NCBI RefSeq assembly: GCF_004402695.1
Contig: NZ_SOFL01000052.1
Span: forward strand, 1 to 64,000
Direction: 5' to 3'
DNA length: 64,000 nt
From: Cryobacterium adonitolivorans
GTDB lineage: Bacteria; Actinomycetota; Actinomycetes; Actinomycetales; Microbacteriaceae
This document shows positions 26,620-36,139 of the stretch, in pieces. The number at the start of each line of letters is the position of its first letter. Positions within the stretch are counted from its first letter, which is position 1. Both the position numbers and the translations under genes were made by a program. The notes below the pieces were generated by a model. The model had not been told where the DNA came from and did not search any database. It worked only from the letters and a program-made list of their open reading frames with translations.

Positions 26620-27593
26620 CGTTGGGTAACAGCCCGCAGCCACTGACGCGACGACAGTTGCGCGAGTTGGCTCGGGAGCACGAGCCGTCGACCGGTGAGA
26701 CGGATTCTGCACAGGAGACCTCCACCGGCGACATCGTCCTGCCCGCCGATGCCTCCGCGGTCGCCGACGCGCCTGCCGGTCCGGTTCAGACTGATCCGGT
26801 TCAGGCCCATCCGGTTCAGGCCCATCCTGTTCAGGCCGAGCCGCACCACTCCCGACACACCACTCCGGCCGACACCGACGCCGGTCGTACCCTCACCCGT
26901 CGCGAGCTTCGAGCCCTGCAGGCCGCGTCGTCCGCTAGTGCCGCCGAGGATGTCTCGGTCCATGAGCAGGTCGCACCTTCCCCGGTCGCTCCGTCCCCGG
27001 TGGCTTCGTCCCCGGTCTCCGCACCCCGCTCGGGCTCCGACGACGAGACGAAGCGTTCTGACGGTGCGGCCGCGGTCAACGCCCTGCACCCGCCGGTCGG
27101 TCACTGGTCGGTGGACCGTGAAGACGACAGTCACATCGAAACCATCGGGCGCCGCGATGACGCGACCTTCGACGACCTCGTGGGCCGCGGCGTCGGTGCC
27201 GGCGGAATGCCCACGACCACCAATGCACTGATCCTTCCGTCCATCCCGCGTCAGGGACCCGGCGGCCCCATCACCAGCACCGGCGAGATCATGATCACGG
27301 GTTCGATCGACCTGCCGCGAAGCCTGGGCGCCACCGGTCAGCACCCCAACCTCTTCGACTCGTCGGAGATGGACCGCATGCTCGACCAACTCGACGAGGG
27401 CGGCCACCACAACGATGTGGCACCCGTGAGCGCCAGCCGCGCCGTGAGCACCCACACCTCCACCAGGGGTGTGATGACGCCGCCTCGCAAACGCGGCGCC
27501 TCCCTGCCGACGGTTCTCGCGATCACCGCTGCGGTGCTCGCCATCGGAGTACTGTCGCTCTTTGTCCTCGGCTACGCCTTCAATATCTACTAA
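26616..27593 (+). CDS. hypothetical membrane protein with LTRRxLR motifs
   Basis: A 325-residue protein of unknown function. It has two copies of a basic motif ([14 protein letters not shown] near residue 9 and [13 protein letters not shown] near residue 91), separated and followed by disordered Pro/Ala/Ser-rich sequence. A moderately conserved central region contains [21 protein letters not shown], and one C-terminal membrane helix (about residues 298-320) leaves almost no external tail. The disordered part contains four PVQ(T/A)x units from a 15-bp repeat and three SPVA units. It is coupled to nadD by ATGA overlap and lies before rsfS. The topology suggests a cytosolic, tail-anchored protein. 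Confidence 0.75.
   Translation: MTLGNSPQPLTRRQLRELAREHEPSTGETDSAQETSTGDIVLPADASAVADAPAGPVQTDPVQAHPVQAHPVQAEPHHSRHTTPADTDAGRTLTRRELRALQAASSASAAEDVSVHEQVAPSPVAPSPVASSPVSAPRSGSDDETKRSDGAAAVNALHPPVGHWSVDREDDSHIETIGRRDDATFDDLVGRGVGAGGMPTTTNALILPSIPRQGPGGPITSTGEIMITGSIDLPRSLGATGQHPNLFDSSEMDRMLDQLDEGGHHNDVAPVSASRAVSTHTSTRGVMTPPRKRGASLPTVLAITAAVLAIGVLSLFVLGYAFNIY
26781..26840 (+). repeat. 15-bp tandem repeat (four units)
   Basis: Units CCGGTTCAGACTGAT, CCGGTTCAGGCCCAT (twice) and CCTGTTCAGGCCGAG encode [20 protein letters not shown] in the disordered part of the gene. Confidence 0.95.
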
Positions 27594-27633
27594 TGCCATC
27601 CTCTTCGCTCTTACTAACTCAGGGATTCAATCG

Positions 27634-28089
27634 ATGACCGCTTCTGCCCACGCTCTCGAGCTCCTCAAGGTGGCCGCCGCCGCCGCCGACTCGAAAGCGG
27701 GGGAGGATCTCGTTGCCATTGACGTTTCCAACCCGTTGCCGTTGGCCGACATCTTCCTCATTGTCACGGGACGCTCCGAACGCAACGTCGTCGCGATCGC
27801 CGGCGAAATCGAGGACAAGCTGATCGAAGCCGGCTACAAGCCGCTTCGCCGCGAGGGACGCGCCGAGGGGCGCTGGATCCTCGTCGACTTCGGCGACCTC
27901 GTCGTGCACGTCTTCCACGAGGAGGAGCGCGTCTACTACTCGCTCGAGCGCCTGTGGAAGGACTGCCCGGTCATCCCGATCGACCAGGCCAGCGCGCGCG
28001 CCATCGACGAGTCCGACGAGTCTTCTGCAGACCGCTCGTCCAACGGCTCGGATGTCGAATCCATCGTGGAAATTGACGCCGCGGAGTAG
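27634..28089 (+). CDS. rsfS: ribosome silencing factor
   Basis: A 151-residue protein of the RsfS/Iojap family, which binds L14 on the 50S subunit and blocks subunit joining in poor conditions. Core motifs are VAIDVSNPLPLADIFLIVTG, LRREGRAEGRWILVDFGD and VVHVFHEEERVYYSLERLW. An acidic, serine-rich C-terminal tail of about 35 residues extends beyond the core. The ATG at 27634 after CAGGGATTC gives the family N-terminus (MTASAHALELLK); a frame start at 27562 is rejected. nadD and rsfS normally occur together; here one gene separates them. Confidence 0.95.
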   Translation: MTASAHALELLKVAAAAADSKAGEDLVAIDVSNPLPLADIFLIVTGRSERNVVAIAGEIEDKLIEAGYKPLRREGRAEGRWILVDFGDLVVHVFHEEERVYYSLERLWKDCPVIPIDQASARAIDESDESSADRSSNGSDVESIVEIDAAE

Positions 28090-28162
28090 CGTTTGGTTCA
28101 CGAGCACTCAAAACATGTAGTAACCTAATGAAGTTGTTTCGGAGGAATTCGAAACAAAGTCT

Positions 28163-28238
28163 GGGTCCGTGGCGCAGCTGGTAGCGCACCTGCATGGCAT
28201 GCAGGGGGTCAGGGGTTCGAATCCCCTCGGATCCACCA
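28163..28238 (+). tRNA. tRNA-Ala (anticodon GGC)
   Basis: A 76-nt cloverleaf. The acceptor stem GGGTCCG pairs with CGGATCC (one G-U); a D arm follows; the anticodon stem CCTGC/GCAGG holds the loop ATGGCAT with anticodon GGC; the T arm is AGGGG-TTCGAAT-CCCCT; and the CCA end is encoded. It sits 73 bases after rsfS and is followed by a strong terminator. Confidence 0.97.
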
Positions 28239-28246
28239 AGCAGAAG

Positions 28247-28284
28247 AAAAACCCCCGATGACAGTCGTCATCGGGGGTTTTTTG
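28247..28284 (+). terminator. intrinsic terminator after tRNA-Ala
   Basis: A 16-bp perfect stem (28247-28262 / 28267-28282) with an AGTC loop. The right arm ends in a run of seven Ts. It is A-rich on the left arm, so it works in both directions, also for the convergent pspA unit. Confidence 0.95.
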
Positions 28285-28395
28285 CTGCCTTGCCGCTCCG
28301 GGGAGAACAACTTCGAAACATTCTCGTGGCACTATGTGCTGGATATTTTGGTTGATATTTCTAGACCGGGTTGTCGGCGGATTCCCTCGCCGGCC

Positions 28396-29175
28396 TCAGG
28401 GGGTGTCGGGACCGTTCCCGATACTGAGCCATGCGTCCGGCCCGGTTCCCCGCGACCCGGCCGGCCGGCCCTGCCGTGACGCCCTGGCGTCCTTCATTGC
28501 CCGCAGCTGCCGCTCAACGTCCGCCGAGGTCGCACCGGCAGACAGTTGCCGCTCGAGGTCGGCATCCGGTGGGGCGGTGAGATCGGTGAGGGCTCCGCTG
28601 GCGAGCAGTTCGTCCGTGGCGGCGGCGCGGGCCTGCATCTGGGCGATGCGGTCTTTGGCCCGGTCGAGGCTGACGCCGACCTCGCTCATCTGGGAGCCGA
28701 GGCCGGCCGCGGCCTCGTTGGCCTTCACCTGCGCCTGGGAGGCGGCATAGCTGGCCTTGATGCTCTCCTTCTCGGTGCGGAACGCGGCGACCCTCTCCGC
28801 GAGACGCCGTTCGTTGTCCTGCAGCTGTCCCTGCTGCTTCTGCAGGAGGGTGTACTGGTCACGGAGGGCAGCCACCTGGCCCTCGAGCAGGGAGCGACGC
28901 TCCAGCGCCGTCCTGGCCAGGTCTTCGCGGCCCTGGTTCAGGGCCGACTCGGCCTGGTCGGCCAGCCGTTGGTGGCGGGCACCCATCTCCTGGCCCTGCA
29001 ACTCGAGCCGTTTCTTCGCGGTCGCAACCTCGGCCAGGCCCAACCTCACGTCCTGCAGCATCCGCACCAGCTGCTCGTAGCTGTCGTCGAGGGCTTCGCG
29101 GGGGTCCTCGAGCCGGTCCAGGGTGCGGGATGCCTTGCTGCGGAAGATGACGCGCAGCCGGTTGGTGAAGGTCAT
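28396..29175 (-). CDS. pspA: PspA/IM30 family protein
   Basis: A 259-residue, almost entirely alpha-helical protein of the ESCRT-III-related PspA/Vipp1 family, which coats and stabilises stressed inner membrane. The N-terminus contains LRVIFRSKASRTLDRLEDPREALDD, the usual helix-1/helix-2 junction. Long coiled coils span about residues 25-190, and a Pro/Gly-rich tail ends the protein. It is the second gene of a two-gene operon with an upstream membrane protein (ATGA overlap at 29172-29175). Confidence 0.9.
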   Translation of the reverse strand: MTFTNRLRVIFRSKASRTLDRLEDPREALDDSYEQLVRMLQDVRLGLAEVATAKKRLELQGQEMGARHQRLADQAESALNQGREDLARTALERRSLLEGQVAALRDQYTLLQKQQGQLQDNERRLAERVAAFRTEKESIKASYAASQAQVKANEAAAGLGSQMSEVGVSLDRAKDRIAQMQARAAATDELLASGALTDLTAPPDADLERQLSAGATSADVERQLRAMKDARASRQGRPAGSRGTGPDAWLSIGNGPDTP

Positions 29176-29825
29176 GGGGTGCTCCTCTTGTCAAAGCGGT
29201 GCGCCGAGGTCCGCGGCAGCGCGATCAGGTAACCCGACCTGTCCGGCCCCGGAGCGGGCAACCCGTCGAGCAGGGTGAGGGCGTGCAACTCCGCCACTCC
29301 GGCGGCCACCGCGGCGATCTCACGGTCGACGTCAGCGCCGAGCGTCGTGAGCGTGTCATCGGTGCGAACGCCGAGACCGGCCGCAACGACGGACCGCACC
29401 CGTCGCACCAAGTCGGTTATCTGGTCCACGCGGCGAGCCGCCACCGGGAGAGCCTCCGCGAGCGCGACCGGATCCCGCTCGGTGGCCAACAGCAACAACT
29501 GCGACTCCACTCTGGCCCCCTCGTCCCGCAACCGGCCCAGGAGCCTCTGCAGGTCACCGCGAGGGCCTCCGCTCTGCGCCGTGACGTCGACGGCGGCCTG
29601 TCCGCTGGCGAGGGACTCCCTCAGCCGCAACCGCAGCCGGAGAATCTCGTGTTGCGGGCCGATACTCACCCGAGTGCGAACACGCAGCACGGCACCGTTG
29701 AGCGCCCTGCTGCGACGCATCCGCCGGTACAGCACCCGCACGATAACGACGAACGTCACGGTGGACACGACCATTATCGCCGCGAGGGCGAGCAGAACCT
29801 CCGCGAGGACGCTCACGTCGACCAC
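29172..29825 (-). CDS. membrane-anchored coiled-coil protein encoded with pspA
   Basis: A 217-residue protein with one N-terminal membrane helix (about residues 8-31), an Arg-rich juxtamembrane segment (VLYRRMRRSRALNG) and an alpha-helical cytosolic part rich in Leu, Arg and Asp. No known domain is recognised. Translational coupling to pspA suggests it recruits or regulates PspA at the membrane, the role played by PspB/C-like proteins elsewhere; that is inference from context. The start at 29825 has a purine-rich sequence upstream but no strong Shine-Dalgarno. Confidence 0.75.
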   Translation of the reverse strand: MVDVSVLAEVLLALAAIMVVSTVTFVVIVRVLYRRMRRSRALNGAVLRVRTRVSIGPQHEILRLRLRLRESLASGQAAVDVTAQSGGPRGDLQRLLGRLRDEGARVESQLLLLATERDPVALAEALPVAARRVDQITDLVRRVRSVVAAGLGVRTDDTLTTLGADVDREIAAVAAGVAELHALTLLDGLPAPGPDRSGYLIALPRTSAHRFDKRSTP

Positions 29826-30060
29826 CCGCCTCGTCCGGTCGTCACCGGCGGCTTCGATAAGACGTACAGGGCCATGTGTCCACCTTCATCCCAGGGCTCG
29901 TGCGTCGCCGTCCCAGTCGACGGCACGCTCTATCGGGCAAAATACGCTCATTAGCGTGGAGTTGTCAGGGAAATACCCGGTTCTTCTCCAAACGCACCGC
30001 ACCCTGTCGATCGGACCGGGTAGGACCATCGACTCTGGGTCCCGGCTCTACGATGGGGAG

Positions 30061-30411
30061 GTGAATGAGACACTGCCGCCGTGCCCGGAATGCTCCAGCG
30101 ATCTGACCTACGAAATGGGGGCGCTGCTGGTCTGCCCACTGTGCGGGCACGAGTGGGCGGCAGAGGCCCCGGCAGCCGGTGAGCCGGCGCAGGATGCCGC
30201 CATCACCGACGCCTACGGCAGCGTGCTGGCCGACGGCGACTCCGTGACCATCATCAAGGACCTCAAGCTCAAGGGCAGCTCCACCGTCATCAAGGTCGGC
30301 ACCAAGGTGCGCGGTATCCGCCTGCGCCAGGGCGTGGGCGACCACGACATCGAATGCCGAATCGAGGGCGTGAGCATGCAGCTCAAGTCCGGAGTCGTCA
30401 AGAAGGCATAG
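30061..30411 (+). CDS. YjdM/PhnA-like zinc ribbon protein
   Basis: A 116-residue protein with an N-terminal zinc ribbon (CPECSSDL then CPLCGHEW) and a C-terminal small beta-barrel domain containing GDSVTIIKDLKLKGSSTVIKVGTKV. This matches the YjdM family, named historically PhnA although it is not required for phosphonate use in E. coli. GTG start at 30061 directly after GGGGAG. The gene ends inside a tandem repeat that copies its last codons (30394-30455). The function is unproven. Confidence 0.88.
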   Translation: MNETLPPCPECSSDLTYEMGALLVCPLCGHEWAAEAPAAGEPAQDAAITDAYGSVLADGDSVTIIKDLKLKGSSTVIKVGTKVRGIRLRQGVGDHDIECRIEGVSMQLKSGVVKKA

Positions 30412-30455
30412 TCGTCAAGAAGGCATGGTCAAGACGGCATAGTCAAGAAGGCAGA
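30394..30455 (+). repeat. tandem repeat across the stop codon of the yjdM-like gene
   Basis: Units GTCGTCAAGAAGGCATA and GTCGTCAAGAAGGCATG (17 bases) are followed by two 14-base variants (GTCAAGACGGCATA, GTCAAGAAGGCAGA). The first unit holds the terminal VVKKA codons and the TAG stop; the others lie downstream. Confidence 0.92.
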
Positions 30456-30554
30456 GTCCCTCCGCAGGCAGAGTCGCCGCGCCCTCGTCACGCCCGCGTC
30501 AAGGGGGTCAGCAATCCACCCCCCGACCGGGGGTCTCGGATTACACTCCCCGAC

Positions 30555-31070
30555 ATGACCGAGCAGCAGCCATACACCGTGGTGCGGGCCTTCCCAGGCT
30601 TCGATGTTCGCCGCTATCCGGACCGAGTCCTCGTGCAGGTGCAGGTCGACGGGGACTTCACGCGAGCGGCCAGCCGCGGCTTCCGGCCGATTCAGGACTA
30701 CCTCGACGGCAACAACAGGTCCGCCGCGACAATCCCCATGGCGCCTCCGGTGCTGCAGGAGCAGACGGGGGAGTCCGGGCACCTGATCAGCGTCGCGCTG
30801 CCGGGCGAGTCGGACCTCGACCGTGTGCCAGTGCCGCTCGACGAAACACTGAGGATCCTCGTCGTACCGGCCCATGAGGCCGCCGTCCTGCGTTTCGGCG
30901 GCGGCTGGAGCACGAAGAGATTCACCGACCGTGGCCGTGCGCTGCTCGGTTCGCTGACGGCCGCTGATCTTCTGCCGGACGGACCGGTCTACTTCGCTCG
31001 GTTCGACCCGCCGTTCCGGCCCGGGCTCCTGGGTCGCAATGAGGCATTGGTGCGAGTGACCTCGGCCTGA
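30555..31070 (+). CDS. SOUL family haem-binding protein
   Basis: A 171-residue protein of the SOUL/HBP family. Characteristic segments are YTVVRAFPGFDVRRYPDRVLVQV near the N-terminus, a central IPMAPPVLQ, and the late motif YFARFDPPFRPGLLGRNEALVRV. Proteins of this family bind haem or porphyrins weakly. Bacterial members are cytosolic, and their role is not settled. The start ATG at 30555 has only a weak ribosome-binding site; a frame extending to 30354 passes through the repeat and is rejected. Confidence 0.87.
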   Translation: MTEQQPYTVVRAFPGFDVRRYPDRVLVQVQVDGDFTRAASRGFRPIQDYLDGNNRSAATIPMAPPVLQEQTGESGHLISVALPGESDLDRVPVPLDETLRILVVPAHEAAVLRFGGGWSTKRFTDRGRALLGSLTAADLLPDGPVYFARFDPPFRPGLLGRNEALVRVTSA

Positions 31071-31090
31071 GAGTCGTCGATAATGGCTGG

Positions 31091-31513
31091 GTGCCTCCTC
31101 CAGAACCCGCCGCTCAATCAGAACGGCCACCATCCGCGGCCGTGCGCTGTCCGTGCGGCAGCGGCAACAGCTACGACGACTGCTGCGGGCGCCTGCACCG
31201 GGGCGACGCCAGGGCCGCCACGGCCGAGCAGCTCATGCGATCGCGGTACTCGGCCTTCGCGGTCGGCGATGCCGGCTACCTCCTGCGCACCTGGCACCCG
31301 CGCACCCGGCCCGGCTCCCTCCGGCTGGAGCCGTCGGAGCGATGGATGCGGCTGGAGATCGACCGGACCGTGCAGGGCTCCCTCTTTGACACTGAGGGCA
31401 TCGTGGAATTCACCGCACATTCGCGCCAGGACGGCCGGCGGGCGCAGCAACACGAAATCAGCAGATTCGAGAAGGTGTCCGGCACCTGGCTGTACCTGGA
31501 CGCGGCCGACTGA
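31091..31513 (+). CDS. YchJ-like (UPF0225) protein with SEC-C zinc motif
   Basis: A 140-residue protein. The N-terminal metal-binding motif CPCGSGNSYDDCCG is a SEC-C-type zinc knuckle. The YchJ core follows, with AEQLMRSRYSAFAVGDAGYLLRTWHP near residues 45-70 and a domain ending in GTWLYLDAAD. The biochemical role is unknown. GTG start at 31091, 20 bases after the SOUL gene, so probably one unit. It converges on the PLP-enzyme gene; a 7-bp inverted repeat TGACGCG/CGCGTCA contains both stop codons. Confidence 0.88.
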   Translation: MPPPEPAAQSERPPSAAVRCPCGSGNSYDDCCGRLHRGDARAATAEQLMRSRYSAFAVGDAGYLLRTWHPRTRPGSLRLEPSERWMRLEIDRTVQGSLFDTEGIVEFTAHSRQDGRRAQQHEISRFEKVSGTWLYLDAAD

Positions 31514-31543
31514 CGCGACGGATCGGCCTGGTTTCCGGGCGCG

Positions 31544-32746
31544 TCATGCGAACGTCTCGTCCAGGGCGGCCGAGAGATCACCGATCAGGTCCCCGGCGTC
31601 TTCCAGGCCCACCGAGAGGCGCAGGTGACCGAGCCGCTGGAACTCCTCAGGGTAGTGGGCGGCCCGCGGTCCGGCGCCCGATACGTGCACGATGAGGCTC
31701 TCGTCGTGGCCGAGCGAGACCGCGGACGTGATCACCCGCAGCGCGGCCACGAACCGGTTCTGCGTCGCGGGGTCTCCGTCAACCGCGAAGGCGAGCATTC
31801 CGCCGAAGCCGTGTCGAAACTGCCGGACTGCCGCGTCGTGCTGGGGGTGGCCGGGCAGACCCGGGTATGCCACGTACGCCACCCGGGGATCGGCGGCGAG
31901 GAATTCCGCGACCCGTTGGGCGGACTCGGTGTGTTGGCGGATCCGCAGCGGCAGGGTGACGGAGCCGCGCACGATCAGCCAGGCGTTGAACGGGCTGATC
32001 ACCCCGCCCACGTCAACCATTGCCTCCGACTTGATGCGTTGGATCAGCTCGCGTGAGCCGATGACGGCACCGCCCATGGCGTCGCCGTGGCCGTTGATGT
32101 ACTTGGTGAGGGAATGAACCACCAGGTCTGCCCCGAGCTCGAGGGGGCGCAGCACCGGCGGCGGAGTGAAGGTGGAGTCCACCGAGAGGAGCACGCCGGC
32201 CGCACGGGTGATGACCGCCACAGCAGCGATGTCGGTGACCCTGGTCGTGGGGTTGGCGATGGCCTCGACGTGCACCAGCCGGGTCTCCGGCCGGATCGCC
32301 GCCGCCACCGCGACCGGGTCGCTGGTGTCGACGAAGGTCGCCAGGATGCCGTACTTCTCGGGGAGCAGCTCCCTGAAGAGCTTGAAGGTGGCCTCGTAGG
32401 CGACGTCGGACACCACCACATGGTCACCGGTGCGCAGGAAGGTGAAGAACACGGCGTGCAGGGCGGCCACCCCGCTGGCCAGGGCGACGGCGTCCTCGCC
32501 GCGATCGAGCAGGGCAAGCTTCTGCTGCAGGCCCAACTGGTTGACCCCGCTGTTGCGCGTGTAGAGCGGCACATCGGTGCCCGACCAGCTGATCGACGAC
32601 GGATCCTCCGGCAGCGCATACGAGTTCGCCATCACGATTGGGGTGCGCACCGCGCCGGTGCCAGAGTCGATGTCATTGCCGGCGTGCACGGCCTGGCTGA
32701 ACGCGGCGAGGGTCTGCGGCACATGCTTGTCGGGGCGAGGCGTCAT
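31544..32746 (-). CDS. PLP-dependent Cys/Met metabolism enzyme (cystathionine gamma-synthase / methionine gamma-lyase type)
   Basis: A 400-residue fold-type I enzyme of the transsulfuration family. The Schiff-base lysine lies in VVHSLTKYINGHGDAMGG. The active-site tyrosine/arginine segment is YTRNSGVNQLGLQQKLALLD, and the phosphate-binding segment is ASGVAALHAVFF. The exact reaction (synthase versus lyase) cannot be decided by eye. The start ATG at 32746 is chosen over 32779. It is a monocistronic gene divergent from the ABC-F gene, with about 100 bases between. Confidence 0.9.
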   Translation of the reverse strand: MTPRPDKHVPQTLAAFSQAVHAGNDIDSGTGAVRTPIVMANSYALPEDPSSISWSGTDVPLYTRNSGVNQLGLQQKLALLDRGEDAVALASGVAALHAVFFTFLRTGDHVVVSDVAYEATFKLFRELLPEKYGILATFVDTSDPVAVAAAIRPETRLVHVEAIANPTTRVTDIAAVAVITRAAGVLLSVDSTFTPPPVLRPLELGADLVVHSLTKYINGHGDAMGGAVIGSRELIQRIKSEAMVDVGGVISPFNAWLIVRGSVTLPLRIRQHTESAQRVAEFLAADPRVAYVAYPGLPGHPQHDAAVRQFRHGFGGMLAFAVDGDPATQNRFVAALRVITSAVSLGHDESLIVHVSGAGPRAAHYPEEFQRLGHLRLSVGLEDAGDLIGDLSAALDETFA

Positions 32747-32848
32747 GAGCCCAGCGTAGGCGCAGCCGCCAGAGTGCAACCGGGCGATGACGCTTCGCTA
32801 CACCGGTGCCGTTCGGCTGGGAAGCTGTCCAGATGGGAAACTGGACCC

Positions 32849-34534
<1,686 letters not shown>

Positions 34535-34555
34535 AGGTGGTGTCATGGACGCGGA

Positions 34556-34586
34556 CGGCGCCGGGACAGGGGGCAGGCCGGCGCCG
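34556..34586 (+). terminator. hairpin between the ABC-F gene and the FAD oxidoreductase gene
   Basis: A perfect 9-bp stem CGGCGCCGG / CCGGCGCCG with a 13-base loop. It starts 22 bases after the ABC-F stop and has no T-run, so efficiency is uncertain. Confidence 0.5.
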
Positions 34587-34621
34587 GTAAACCCGTCGTC
34601 GACAAAACCGGAGGAAGCCCG

Positions 34622-36058
34622 ATGAACTCCCCGTCTGACCCACACTCAAACCCCACCCACCGTTCCCTGCTTTCCTCGCTGCGCACCCGCATCTCGGGCG
34701 AACTGATCGATCGCTCCGACCCCCGCTACGACGACGCCAGGCGGGTCTGGAACGGCATGATCGACCGACGGCCGATCGCCGTGGTGCGGGCCGGTTCGGT
34801 CGCCGACATCGCACCCACGCTCGCCCTGGCCTCCCAACAGGGCCTGCCGCTCGCCGTGCGCGGCGGCGGCCACAACGTCGCCGGCAACGGCACCGTCGAC
34901 GACGGCCTCGTTCTGGACCTCTCCGGACTCAACGGAGTCGAGGTGGACGCCGAGGCCCGCACGGTGCGGGTGGCGGCCGGCGCGAGCCTCGCCCAGGTCG
35001 ACCGCGCCACCGAACGGGCCAACCTGGCCGTGCCGATCGGGGTGGTCTCGAACACCGGCATCGCCGGACTGACGCTGGGCGGCGGGGTGGGGTGGCTCAC
35101 GAGGGCGTACGGGCTCACCGTCGACAACTTCGTCTCGGCCGAGGTCGTGACCGTGGCCGGGCACCTGGTCACGGCGAGCCGGACCGAGAACCCGGAACTG
35201 TTCTGGGGGCTTCGCGGCGGCGGCGGGAATTTCGGTGTCGTCACCGAGTTCACCTTCCGGGCACACCCGATTCCCGCGTTGCCGTTCACCGGCACTTTCG
35301 TCTATCCGGCGCCTCACTGGGAGTCCGCCCTCACGGCCTACGAGGTGTGGACACGGGACCTGCCGGACGAACTGACCAGCGTGCTGACCTTCACGGTGCC
35401 ACCGCCTCTGATGGGGCTCGGCTCGGATCCCCTGCTGCTGCTGGGGTTCACCTGGGCGACCGACGACACCGCCAGGGCGGAGCGGGTCGTGGACCGGCTG
35501 CGCCGCGCCGCGCCGCCCGCGATGGAGGCCACCGAACCCGTCAGCTGGCCGGCCTGGCAGTCCTCCGTCGACGCGATCTTCCCCAAGGGAGTTCGCGGCT
35601 ACTGGCGCAACACCTCCTTCGACAGCCTGGATACCGAGGTGATCGCCGCCCTGATCCGCAGGGGCACCGAGCAGACCTGGATCGGCACCGGGTTTGACAT
35701 CCACCACTTGGGCGGCGCCTTCGGACGCGTGCCGGAGGATGCGACGCCATTCCCCAGCCGCGCCGCCCGGTTCTGGCTGAACATCTACGGATTCTGGGCC
35801 GAACCCGACGACGACCTCACCCGGACGGCCTTCATCCGCGACTTCGGCGCCGAGGTGGAGCCCCTGGGCTCCGGCGGCCGGTACGTGAACTTCCTCGGCG
35901 AGGAACGCGACGCCGACCCCGTGCAGCAGGCAGAGCAGGTCTACGGCGCGTCCAAATTGGAACGCCTGGGACTCCTCAAGCGCGAGTACGACCCGCAGAA
36001 TCTGCTTCGGCAGAACCACAACATCCTGCCGGCAGTCGTGTCCGGCGACACAGCCTGA
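34622..36058 (+). CDS. FAD-binding oxidoreductase, berberine-bridge/PCMH type
   Basis: A 478-residue flavoprotein. The FAD_binding_4 domain has LPLAVRGGGHNVAGNG, where the histidine is the usual covalent FAD link, and GIAGLTLGGGVGWLTRAYGLTVDN. A central substrate domain follows, and the C-terminal BBE motif is YDPQNLLRQNHNI. The second covalent Cys found in bicovalent family members is replaced, because the stretch before the GGG loop reads PIGVVSNTGIAG. One covalent bond is therefore expected. The substrate is unknown (sugars, alcohols or aromatics in relatives). It lies alone between the ABC-F gene and a luciferase-like gene. Confidence 0.9.
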   Translation: MNSPSDPHSNPTHRSLLSSLRTRISGELIDRSDPRYDDARRVWNGMIDRRPIAVVRAGSVADIAPTLALASQQGLPLAVRGGGHNVAGNGTVDDGLVLDLSGLNGVEVDAEARTVRVAAGASLAQVDRATERANLAVPIGVVSNTGIAGLTLGGGVGWLTRAYGLTVDNFVSAEVVTVAGHLVTASRTENPELFWGLRGGGGNFGVVTEFTFRAHPIPALPFTGTFVYPAPHWESALTAYEVWTRDLPDELTSVLTFTVPPPLMGLGSDPLLLLGFTWATDDTARAERVVDRLRRAAPPAMEATEPVSWPAWQSSVDAIFPKGVRGYWRNTSFDSLDTEVIAALIRRGTEQTWIGTGFDIHHLGGAFGRVPEDATPFPSRAARFWLNIYGFWAEPDDDLTRTAFIRDFGAEVEPLGSGGRYVNFLGEERDADPVQQAEQVYGASKLERLGLLKREYDPQNLLRQNHNILPAVVSGDTA

Positions 36059-36100
36059 TCGGGCCGGAATAGTCACGAGCCCCGTCCGGTTGGAGACTAG

Positions 36101-36115
36101 TATGCGTATGCATAC
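36101..36115. promoter_or_regulatory. candidate operator of the luciferase-like gene
   Basis: The sequence TATGCGTATGCATAC contains a perfect 10-bp palindrome GTATGCATAC (36106-36115), 25 bases before the start codon. Twelve of its first 14 bases recur as TATGCGCTTGCATA at 45883-45896, upstream of the YceI gene. A TAGTAT -10-like hexamer (36098-36103) overlaps its left edge. Confidence 0.5.
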
Positions 36116-36139
36116 AAACTGATCGGAAGGGCGCACCAC

